DNA from: Galaxea fascicularis
Lineage: Eukaryota; Cnidaria; Anthozoa; Scleractinia; Euphylliidae
NCBI GenBank assembly: GCA_948470475.1
Contig: OX419340.1
Span: 17,883,016 to 17,947,015 of the forward strand
Direction of reading: 5' to 3'
DNA length: 64,000 nucleotides
Of the stretch, positions 9,701 through 21,900 are shown piece after piece (position 1 is the stretch's first letter; every line of letters starts with the position of its first letter). A program made the translations under genes and the position numbers. The notes under the pieces were generated by a model, which ran no database searches, had not been told where the DNA came from, and was given only the letters and a program-made list of their open reading frames with translations.

Positions 9701-12700
9701 AATTCATGCTGTCAGGAAATCGTTTTAAGTATGTTAATGTATGCAGATATCCAAGATCCACAAAACATGTTTGATGATTGTTTCAAAAGTGAGTACTGTG
9801 TTGGTAGTTGATTACATCATTCTATTATGTAGCTGTACATGGGACAAACCTTACAAGAGTTCAGTATGAAGTGGAGCCACTGGCAACAGGAATGTAAACA
9901 TCGTCTAGATAATGAAACTTATGCTGGGAATCCTCATTTATACACACTATGCCAGGTACAAATATCAATATTTTCTCAAGTGGTGGAACAGAGAATTAAC
10001 TCTGAAGTGTAAATTAAAGTGCTAAGAGAAACCCATGAAAAACCCACTGGGCATTAGCCCTAGTAAAGGGTATCAGGGAACCACACGAGGCAAAGAAAAA
10101 ATTCTTATTCCTCGGTGGGAATCGAACCCACGACCTCTGGATTAGATCTACCGTTGCTCTGCCGACTAAGCTAGGAAGTCGGACAGAGAAAGTCAGAGAC
10201 AATTAAGGTGGTGAATCGTGGTGAAGAGAAAGTAAGGGTACATATATATGTTGTGCCGCGTAGCACTATAAACACGTACAAGTGGTGGAACAGAGAATTA
10301 ACTCTGGAGTGTAAATTAAAGTGCTAAGAGAAACCCATGAAAAACCCACTGGGCGTTAGCCCTAGTAAAGGGTATCAGGGAACCACACGAGGCAAAGATA
10401 GCCCTAGTAAAGGGTATCAGGGAACCACATGAGGCAAAGAAAAAATTCTTATGACCACGGTGGGAATAGAACCCACGACCTCCAGATTAGATACCCTTTA
10501 CTAGGGCTAATGCCCAGTGGGTTTTTCATGGGTTTCTCATTGCACTTTAATTTACACTTCAGAGTTAATTCTCTGTTCGACCACTTGTACGTGTTTATAG
10601 TGCTACGCGACACAACAAAATATATATAATAAATAATATATCAAAATTTCTCAGTTAGTCATGTTAAGAACTTTCAAACTTAGTTAATTCCTTAGCAAAG
10701 GTAAGCTCATTTTCACAGTGGCTGATAGTTGGGATAGCTTGTCTCCCAAAACAAGTATCAAAGTGGATGTAGGAATCATGAACATGTTGTTATGACATTC
10801 TCTTGAACTCTACCTCCTAATGTAGCTCACTGGTAGCTTTGCTAACAGTAGTGTAGTCTAGGATTGATCATCTGGATTGTTTTTATTTTCCACAACCTTT
10901 CTCTGTTGTCTCAATTTTATCATGAATATATCTTTCACGTGTTATGTTCAACAACTCCAGATAATATTATTGAGATTCAACTTTACTTCAAAAGGGCCAA
11001 TTACGTTGTGCATACATGTACCAGTTACAGCTGTAAGCACTTAACTCTTACTCATTTCTCTTGTCTAGGTACTTTGTGGGGAAGAAGAAGTGTTTGATGA
11101 AATGATGTAAGTTTCAGTTAATGAGAGACATGACGAGAAGTAACAAATGCCGGCGCAGATGTTTCATCAAATTTCACACCTCAAGCTGTTTCATTTTAAT
11201 GTACATTTATTTCTGATATCATCTTTTTCCAAGGCTGAGATACTCTCATGTTTGCCAAAGAAATGTTGATCTTACCATCGGAGGTTCCAAGCAACTCACC
11301 ACCATTAAGATGTTTGAACACCAGTAAATAAAGCTTGTCAAATACACGCATTATGAAGTGTTGAATACAAAGAGTTCTAAGAAGAACAAAATTTGATTTA
11401 AGATACCTTGAAGATCATGTACCCTGTCAAGGAAAAGTGACAAATGAAGTTGCAATTTTGTTGTGTAAATGGGAATTATAAAAACCCTTCAAGAAAAAAG
11501 CCAGGTTTCAAATGTGTGTCTTGGTGAGATAATAAATGTGGCCATTTATCGTGTTGCTGAAATGAATGCTAAATTTAATCCGTGTAATTTTACTCTCTGT
11601 AGATGGGTCTGTAGCTTGTATGAAAACCATAGTTATAGAGAAACATTTGCTAAATCGTGGTTGCATATTTTTGTCTTTCAGTGAGTATTGCAAAACCTGG
11701 TATCATCTACTTGTAGCAAAACTGCTGTACTGTAATCCAGCAATCAAGTCTTTTGACTTGCAATATCATACTCAAGTAAGTAAACTTATTATGTATTGGT
11801 GTCATATCTCAATTTTGATTGGCTACAAACACGCAGCTTGGTAATGCTGGCTCTGTTTTTGTTGGATCATAGCTCCAGGCAATAGATTTTTTTTGCGTAG
11901 AAGTGACGTCATACCTACAGACGAGTCAGAAGTGATGTCATTTTGCAGACAATACTTTTACGCACGCGAGAAATATGTTTGTTTTGCGGAAGTTTCTTTA
12001 ATAGAAGGATTTACCAAAACGGGTCTGAGTTATATCAAAGGTTTAATTTTAGGTTTCAGAACACGTGTTTTGTAGTGGGCTTTTGTAAAATCTTGCTGAC
12101 AATACTGCCACTGTTGGGTTGCAAGCTTTAAAATAAAGTTGTTCTCAAGTTTGTGTGGCATATTTAAGCCTTGATTTGTGTTCCACTTTGGCTTTGGTTT
12201 CAGCTTCGGCTTCAGTTTGCGCAGATCAGAAAACCTCAGCCACAGTACTTCTTGCTATCATGTGAAAATCTAATTCAATAATTGTTTTATTATGCACACA
12301 CTTAAGCGTTTAGCGCTGTCAAGTACCGGTACATGATACTTGACACATTTTCCTGGCTGAGAGACCAAAGTTTCAGTTCAGTTTTGAAAGTATTTACCCC
12401 TAATACTTCAGCCTGTCCAGTATTTGGCATGGTCTCTAAAGGTCAAGTTGGACTGACCTGTGGCGATCTTTACTTATTTTATCAATCAGCTGTCAACTTG
12501 ATTGAGCGATGAAAATCTAATAAGAAGTAGGTTATGTGTAAAGCAATGCATCCTGAAGAGTTTTTCAAAAACTCTTGCTTCTTTACCAGTGTCATTAAAA
12601 GCAATTAGTGTTTGCTTTAAATTTTTGGTTTGTGATTTTGTTTATGTAAACTCCATGGCCTCTTTGGTTTCCTTTGAAATGGATTTGATTAATCCCAACA

Positions 12701-15700
12701 CTAAACAATTTAATCCACTCAAAACTGCAGTCTCGTTTATAAAATTAGAACAAATTTCAGATTTTTCAATCAGTGTTTAAAGAATGATGTCTACTCGTCA
12801 CATAGCTCCAAAAGGGCTGTTTTACTAACATGACAGCCAGTCGTCTATTTTTTCCTCCTTTTCTACTAGGCCTGCATTGACAAGTTTGGTGGGAATACAA
12901 ATTTACACAACTTTGACAGAATATTGTTGTCTGCATTTGAATTTGATGTACATGCTGTTATCAAGGAAAGCAGGTATTAGTATGACAAAACCACCGCACT
13001 CAAAATGGCTGACTCTGCTCCTCCAACCTTTATCCTCTGTCTGCTTCTTTAATTATCAAATTAGTATCAATGAACTCAGTCTTGTCCACTATTTGACTGC
13101 ACTTAAAAACTGTTATTTAAATCTGTAACCATATCATGTACACACACAGGATTGGTTTTAGCTAGCACTAAACTATTTCAGTTGGGATCAAGAAAAGAAG
13201 CCAATGATCAACGGAGTTATGATTACTTCTTGAGCGGTACGGAAAAAAATCAGTTGGTAGTGCATTGCTCTACCAACTGAGCTAACAGTCCAACTGGGAG
13301 CTGGTCATTTTGTGGCAACTGCAACAAACCCGAGAGCGATGAATAGATGAAAATTATATATTTGAACTGCGGATTAATGCCGGAATGAAGATGTAAGTGA
13401 TCATGATCACAGTAGTGAAACTATAGCCCGGAAAAAATTCAGGTTTGTACGAGAGTCAAACTCGTGACTTCTGCGACAGCGGTGCAATGCTCTACCAACA
13501 GAGTCAACAAGCCTTCTGGGAAGGAATAAAGAGATGTACTGCGCAGTGTCTCATTGTTAGGTATCTTACAAGGGGTATTCAATTACGTGATTTAATTCTT
13601 TTAATTCAATTATGAGAAGTTAAATAAATTGACTTAAATTAAAGTGAAAAGCTGTAGATTCTTGGCCTGTTTTCACTTTATTTTCAATACCTATAGTGAT
13701 GCCCTTGGTAACTGGTGGTTTGTGGCGCATCTCACTGACTTGCTTCATCACTGTGGACAGCTGGATATACATCATATCAGGTGCACAAACGACGTTTTCT
13801 CAGCGTGTTTAATAGCATGTGTGACCGGAAGCCTTTTTCGGCTTTTGTTTCATATACCAAGAATACATGTATTTTCGACTTGTGAAACAAAAGTCGAAGA
13901 AGGCATCTGTTCATGCAGGCTGCAGTACTTGTTTAACAAATGTTTCCCAAAGTGTGATTGAACGGGGGGGATAACAACTGTAAGAAGACCTGTTTCGGGA
14001 GAAAAGCCAAATTATTCGAGGAAAGTAGGTATTTTGCCGGGAATCGGGAGACGGGGGGATTTTTCTGGGAAATATGACATAGTAGTGGGACATTGCAGAA
14101 GAAAGCGGAGTTTGATATTTTTACGAGAATAATATCACCGACAAAAACGAGAGAACCTTCCAAATTGCTGGGAGGTTTTTGTTACACATATTGTTGCTCA
14201 AACAATGTTTGTCAGAGTTGTCACCCCCCGTACTGAACGTTGGTTTTTAGCCAACGTTTTATGTCAATTGGAGCATCTTTATGTCTTTGTCATTTTTTAC
14301 TTCTTTTTTTTTTTTTTTTTGGGGGGGGGGGGGGGGGGCTTTAACTGAGAATCCTTCAGAAATATCAGACTGTCACGTTCGTTAAGCCTGGTTTGCATGT
14401 GATCTTAACGGTCTGCGGTCGGTCTGCGATCAGTCTGTGTCATGTCGCAGACATACATATATGAAAACATGTGTCCCCCCGCGGCGTCTGCGACGGTCTG
14501 CGGCACATGATCTGAGTGATCGGGAAAGTAGAACTAGATTCAACTCTTCCGATCACTCAGATCATGTGCCGCAGACTTACCGGGGACAGATGTTTCCATA
14601 TGTCTGCGATGTGACGCAGATAAGAATCCCAACCGGCGGGAGGCAAACCGGTTGGCTATTTTATAAGGATGACCGAGGAGTTGAACCAGGTACTTACCCA
14701 GAACAACACCAGCTAGTGGCCAGAGCGGGATTTGAACGCGGGTCACACGCATTGAAATCCAGCGCCCTAACCACTCGGCCACCCTGCCTCCTCACTTGTG
14801 TTACTATAAGGAGCAATTAAACATCAATCACTTTTAGGGGTTACTGGATTAATAGTTGGGGTATGAAGTGGGTCTGGTCCCTTTGACTGAAAAAATATAT
14901 CGTTGCTGTAGATAGTGTTCAACTTAGCGTCTAAAGTACTTTTGCGTGTTGATTGGTTTTCCTTTACTACGTTTTCTGAGTGATTACTGTAGAAAGGTTC
15001 ACACCACTTTATCAAGCAATGAGGACCAAGGTCAAAAGTGATCATGACTTGTTCGCAATCAATTTTGCGTCTTTCAGGAGGACGAGGTAACATGCATTTG
15101 GTTCGAATTCTGATTGGTTCATGAAGCCATGATTTTGATATATATATATATCTTATTAACCAAGCGTGAGAGCCGTACTGGGAAAATATCGGCCCGAGGT
15201 CTTGACAGTACGGACCTCGCTGCGCTCGGTCCGTACAAAAAAGACCGAGGACCGATATTTACCCAGTACGGTCCCGAGCAAGCTTGGTTAATAAGAGATT
15301 TATTACACGACTAAAGACAACTCGGGAACAACGCGGGATCAATACTTAGAGAATATCGGACTGGCAATAGAGCAATCTTATTGGTCGATTTTAGTTATTG
15401 GCCCTCTGACTGTCTAAATCGTGTAATAAATGATTTTACTGACAATCACTCCAACTATTCTTTCCGTTTTTAGTCACAGCGTCAGCCTCAGAGAGTTTCT
15501 TCTGCTGGAATATGCTGCCAGCTTGATGTCAAATCACAGGTAAAACTAAGATATTTTTGTTACAAAGTAAAATAGTGGCAGATGTCTTGGAGATTGGCAT
15601 CACACTAAACTACCTCACTATGAGTGAGAATATTATTAAATACCCGGTTACATCATTACTGAAACGTCAGTTACGTAATAATTCTATTAAAAGTGCAGGA

Positions 15701-15965
15701 TTAAACTGTTATCTCCCAACAGAAGATTGTTGTTCTTTAGTGCGATCATTCGCTTCTAAGAAGTACTCTCCTGTGACGCCATTTGTTTGGCTTTATAAGT
15801 TGACTTGAACGTTTTGAATATGTGGATGAAATCCCTTAGTGTGCATGAATGTTTAGTCACAAGTCACTGAGCAGTGCTATCAAATCAAATCAAATTTATT
15901 TAAGCTCGATAGCGTGAGGAGTGGTTGCCCAATCTCTCGAGCCAGGGGCTCATGTATTAAACGTA

Positions 15966-15996
<31 letters not shown>

Positions 15997-18900
15997 GTGT
16001 TGGTCTTGGGGAGAGGGGGAAACCGGAGTATCCGGAGTACCCATGTTACTGCTTAAATGTGTCCATTTTAGTGAGAGCTTCCAAGCGATTTTTCTGTTCA
16101 GTGCTGTCCAGTGCTTCACAAATGTTTGATGTCAGAAAAATTTGCTTGGTGCATGTCAAGTATTTTTGGTTTCGAAACAGTTCACTTGCGTTATCAACCA
16201 ACTAACAACCATTTTTATCGTCTCTTCTTCGCTTCGCAGCCTTTGGCGTGTAGCTGTCGATTATCTCCTGCAGTGTCCAGTTTATGGAAGGTAAGTTTTT
16301 CTTTTGGCATTATTTGATTTCCCCGGTGTTTTGTTTTCTCCGCCTGGTAATGTTCAACATGTCTACAAGTCAGTGATTGACAGGTGTCTGTTGCAGGGCT
16401 CACCTTGATGAGTACATTGAACACCTGCCCCTTGAGACAGACAAGAAGGCCATGAAGGTACTGAGACTGTGCGAGGACTTGGAAATGCTAATACAAGGTA
16501 AGAACTCATGTGGGATTCATTTCACAGCAGTTTCTAGAGATATAAAAAAACAACTAAACCAACAAGTGAAATTTCAATGCGTGATGTGTGACATGAAACA
16601 ACAGAACTAAAGCTACTGTTTGAGCCGTAGTTCAACAGCGTTTTCGTTACGCATATACTTTTTGCATCAGAAGATGCGTCCTTAACTAATCCGCCTTAAA
16701 AACCTAATTGCTCCTTCTGGTGGCCTTCCAAAGACTGTACCAGACAAGTGAAGTTTGTACTGAAAGTAGAAATATGATCGGTGATCTGAGCAGTGTTTTC
16801 TAAGCAGCAGGCCCAAGTAAAGGTTACATGAAGCCCCTTTTTGAGGTGGTTTGTAAAACGTATCTTACGTGTGCAAGGACCACTTGTCAGAGAGAACGAG
16901 AATTCCAAAACAGCGTTCAATTAAAGATTAGAGTAAAGCGTTGCAGTAATAGTGTACATTTAAATAAGCGACGTTTCAAACAACAGTAACTAAAACACGT
17001 TTAAAGAAGCATTCAGCGTGATGTTACAGTAATGACTTCCAAAGCCATGAAGCAACATTAGACTCAGCAGTTGGCTTGTGTATTTGTTAATGATTTACAA
17101 ACAAAGTATTGAAGTTTCAATAGCCTGAGAGCAAGCTGTCTATTGGGCTCTCGCGCGAGAGTTATGTCGCACACTAGCGGTGGATACCCCCAATACTTTC
17201 ACCGCTCGTATCCACCGCTCGCGCCCGACATAAATCTCGCGCGAGACCTAGGGCGCTTTCCATTTGTCAGAACTGGCCAACCAGCCAGACCGGTCATTTT
17301 GAAAATGAAATAGGCTTCTTCGGAAAGTTTTTGCTAAAAAAAAAAACATTCCTGCTTTGCATACTATGTAGAAATAAACTGATCTGTTTGGACAGTAGTA
17401 GTGGAATTTTCTTTACAAATGGACTGGCCTGGCCGGCCAGTTCTGTCTAATGGTAAGCGCCCCTAGTAAACAGCTTGATCGCAGGCTAAAATCTCAATTG
17501 CATTTCAACAAAAGTTTCCATTTTGGGATTGAAAGTGTATAACCAAGATTGAATGAACAGTTATAGAAAATCAAAGAAAGCGAGGATTGAAAAACAGCAC
17601 AGTGCTCAGCTTTGTTTATAGGGTGAATGTTTACTATTTGCAGAATATAACCAGTGAAAGTAAGAAGCAAGGAACGGTAGTCATGCGTTAATTCTTGGTT
17701 TTCATTTGTAATAAATGATAAAAGAAGTTTCCATTCATGAATGATATTCAGAAACAATATAAACAGAAAGTAAAAAGAAATGTTTGGTTATTTTACATGT
17801 AAGATAAACAGCGAGGTGAAGTTACAGTAATGATGTTTTAATTAGGTTGTGTAATCAGACAAAGTGAGCACTCTAAACAGAATAGTCCATTTTATGGTTC
17901 TATGTTGAGTGACCTGGGGCCCGTTTCTCGAAAGTCCCGGTAACTTAACGGGCCCACAAACCATATTTTGAACTCAAAATCTCACTAAAAGTAGGGTGTG
18001 TTTTGACCTCTAATGAAGTCCATTTTGTTTCTTTAGCTGATAACTTAACTACATAATTTTCAAAACTTTTGACACTCTAATTTCGAATAGAAAACAAAAC
18101 TGCTTAACGGGCCCGGTAATTACTGGGAGCTTCGAGAAACGGCCCCCTGGCCTTTGTGTAATTAGTGTGTGTAACACTTTTCACACATTTAAGTCGAATT
18201 GAATCTCAACATCAGTTTTTAATAACAACTCTCGTTCCCGCCGTTTTACACTCTCCCTCTAAACCTATCCCATCATGCATGTGGTATGTGGTCTACCACA
18301 GGTAGACCAACAAACACTACAGTGTGTAATTAGAGAAGCTTGCTCAGGAAAACACGTATTTAAATGAGCAATTAGCAGCAGTGTTCGAGTACTCTATTTA
18401 TGAAATAAGATCAAGTCAACATTGAAAAAATAACTGCTAGAGTTTTTTCCCTATGATTAGAACTTCGTTTTGGCAACGTAAAGGAAAAGTGAACTAAATC
18501 ATTCGAGCATGTCAATAAGTAGGGGAGGGTTTGGGATTTTGTACTTTGTTAAATTTCATTTCTTTTCAGTGTGTTGCAAAACAATGTCAAGTGACAGTTC
18601 AAGGTTTGATGATAATATATTAGCACACGACTGTGAATTTTTGTATTTTTTATCTTTAGTTTGTGGATGTTGTTATGAGGGTTACGATGTAAATGTTGAA
18701 GGAGTTGAAATAAGTTCATAATCAAAAGTTAAAGTTCGACACTGGTAATTACTGGACAAATACCAACTTTAGTATCATTAAACTCAAGCTTAAAATAGAC
18801 GTTTTCTAATTTCTACCCACTTTTGTTTTGACGACGGTTTGAGAAATAGTATGGTTTTTGTAGCTACTGAGCATGCGCGAGTAGCTACAATGCTATCGGT

Positions 18901-21900
18901 TTGATGGATAGAGTCGATTTTGCACTAATGACGTCACAGAGTTTCACCCCCAGTGAAGACTCAGACAAACCAGCGACTCACGGCATGATCTGTTCGAGAA
19001 TTTTGTATGGCAGGGTTGCGTCGCGTCGGTAAGCTCGCAAATGTGCCTTTAACCACTTTTTCGCGGAAACATGGAATATCCAGCTTGATGTCGAAGAGAA
19101 ACCTGAGAATTACGTATTAGATCAGCTGATGCTTGGGTTAAAATGCAAAAAATTGGAAAATAGCGGCGATTTTGTTGTCTCTAAAGATTACACTTGCGGC
19201 CGACTCTCAAACGTTAACACCCTGCTTTCGGTTTCCCTGCTTTCGCTAGTGTTTTTATCCAATCCTTTGTTAGCAGGGTAAGTCTCGAAATATTTTAGTG
19301 CCGAATATTTCATTGGAGCTGTGAATGGCTAAAAGAGAAGCTCTCTTTGTGCCATTCACACCTACAACGCGCGTCGTTTATGGTTTCTTTCGGGTGAAAG
19401 AAACAAACGACGTTTAGTTGTTTACATGATTAAAATCCCGGAAAGCTACAGGAATCAAATCAGCTAAAGACTATCTATTCTGCACAATAGTTTGTGTTCT
19501 TACGAACTACGCAAATAAATACATGTCAAGGTTTCACGGAAGGCCAAAACAAATTGCTCAGTGTCTGTTATAAGCTTAAGGTGGCTCAAAACAGTTCCCA
19601 GCACTTTCCTAGACGTAGATTTTGATGGGTCATTAATGCCACTCTTTATCAGTTGATGTTACAATCATGGTATCAAAGAACTTCCCAATCATTGGTGAAT
19701 ACGTTGGTATTATTTTCGTGACACTATAAATTACCATAGCAACACTGTGACCTGCTAAAAACACCCTTAATTTCAGCTTTAAGCGCTTATATTTCAAAAA
19801 CGGCACGGTGAAATTTTTTTATTATAGATTTTTAATGAGCAGGATGAGATGCAACTTTCCGTAAAGTTTAAACAAATTTTGTACATGGAGTTCAGAGCCA
19901 CCTTAAATTTTCGAAAAAATAAGGTGGCTCTGAACTCCATGTACGGAATTTATTTACACTTTGCGAAAAGTTGCATCTTATCCTGCTTATTAAAATTCTA
20001 TAATAAGAAAAAATTTCACCGCGCCGTTTTTGAAATATAAACGCTTAAAGCTGAAATCAAGGGTGTTTTTAGCAGGTCATAGTGTTGCTATGGTAACCTA
20101 TAGTGTCACGAAAATAATACTAACGTATTGACCAATAATTGGGTAGTTTCTTGATACCATGATTATAGCATCAACTGATAAAGAGTGGTAATAATGACCC
20201 ATCAAAATCTACGTCTTGGAAAGTGCTTGAAACTGTTTTGAGCCACCTTAAGCTTGATAAATATTTGGAAATTCAATGTGATTGCACCCCACAAGGTGAT
20301 TGCACCCCACAACGAAAGTATGGCCTTTTATTTATTATAATTGAAGCTCGTTCAACGATTTCACCTCGTTGTTGTAACGCTTTCGCTTATTTTTCTCTTC
20401 CAAAACACATCGCGCTCATACAAATTTTTGAGCGTCTGAGTCACGTAGGGGGTCGATCTATTTTTAGTACAGTCAAGCGTTTTCCCCCTTCATGTTTAGT
20501 TTGCGCGTAGGAAAAAGTTTTTGTTTCGTAAACTGGTTATTTTTAGTCTTAAGCACAATTTCGAAAGGGCTTTTTACCTTTAGTAAAACCCACTCGACCA
20601 CAAGTGTGAATTCGCCGTTAACATTATTTTTATGGTAAAGCATAACGCGAGTTGCGACAGCTTGCGTGACTTGCGTGACTCTTGGCACATGAGATAAAGA
20701 CTCATGACTGACCATGGGGTTTCCTAGTTTCGCATCCCTCTCACATGTATAAGAAAAAACATAAGCAGTAGCTACATGCAGTCGTTGACTGCCTATTTTT
20801 AATCTTTGGTAAGGTTGTATCATAGTTGTAAGGTGCAATTTTGAACAGCCTGCCCAAGTTTGCAGTGACGACGAAGGCGCGAATTGGACTGGAGCTGTTT
20901 AAGGTCTCTGGGGACAGGCTGTGCATCAGTATCATTTATGTAAAGAACATCAGATGCACGAAATAGACGCGAAACATTTCTGAAAAGGTTAAATTGTGTC
21001 GCACGAACTTCTTGTTCATATAAAGTATTTGTCAAAACCAAAGAAACAGCAACTCAATGCTCTTTTCTGCGTACAGTGCTAACGATAGCCAGTGAGTTAA
21101 GATTATCGAAATTAGCATATTTACAGTTTTTACATTAATCAGTGTACTCGCGTTTGTTTGGAAAGCCTTCGGAAGCATAAAAACAACCAATTTTGTGAAC
21201 AAGAATTCAGTGCGGATACAGAATTTCACGAGTTGACACGACAGGGAGGAAAACCAGGTATAATGTAGATTGTCATATCCAACACCAAATTTTTAAATAA
21301 GCTTTCAGAAAAGGAAATTGAAGGCTTCGAATTCTAATGGCGACTTTGAACGCTATTAACTTTAAATGAAACTTGAAGTAAAAAAAATCGGAATCAGAAA
21401 TGACACAAAAGAGGTTGTGACAGTGATCACTGAGTCACTCTGAGTGGAAAAATCAACTTTCTTTGTGCTCCTCCTGAGGAGAAAATTTGGACACAAAATC
21501 ACGTTTTACAAAAAATTAACTTGAGCGGACTGGAAGTGGGTTGCCTGTTTAACAAATAGATTCCATGTTGCCATGCGTCGTCAATAATAGATCACAGATG
21601 ATGTCAAAATGTGGTAAGAGCAAAAAAGTGGAACACGACTGAGACTGACGCTCGACTGAAGTTGCTCAAGTTTAAGTCGCTTTTTTGCAAAGAAACGTTT
21701 TTCTTCATTTTGCTTTTGGAATTTGTCCACAGTCTCGACAAGGCCTTCATCTACGTCTTCGTTCACCCAATTGTGACGCGGGTCACCAAAACAAAACAAT
21801 AGGGAAATTAAAATGAACACAAACGCACAACCCACGATCATGAAACATCTAAAACAAAACAGACAAATGATTTAATTTAAGAGAGAAGAGAAAAAAAAGT

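Larger units (their letters stand above)
13781..15473 (+). other. Nup85 intron, 1.7 kb
   Basis: Contains, in order, a hairpin (13831-13904), a T/G homopolymer junction (14304-14338), a palindromic MITE (14430-14622), a tRNA-Leu-headed SINE and two adjoining inverted-repeat elements (15152-15430). Confidence 0.8.

Noticed and set aside
10014..10629. A CRISPR-like array of repeated words
   Set aside because: The repeats are SINE tails in direct and inverted orientation with irregular spacing, in a eukaryotic intron.
14700..14790. A tRNA-Leu gene on the minus strand
   Set aside because: The similarity covers the head only. It has a SINE body, a second diverged copy at 2925, and no proper acceptor stem.
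14437..14820. A 127-codon ORF
   Set aside because: It spans the junction of a palindromic MITE and a SINE, with no protein family and no independent support.
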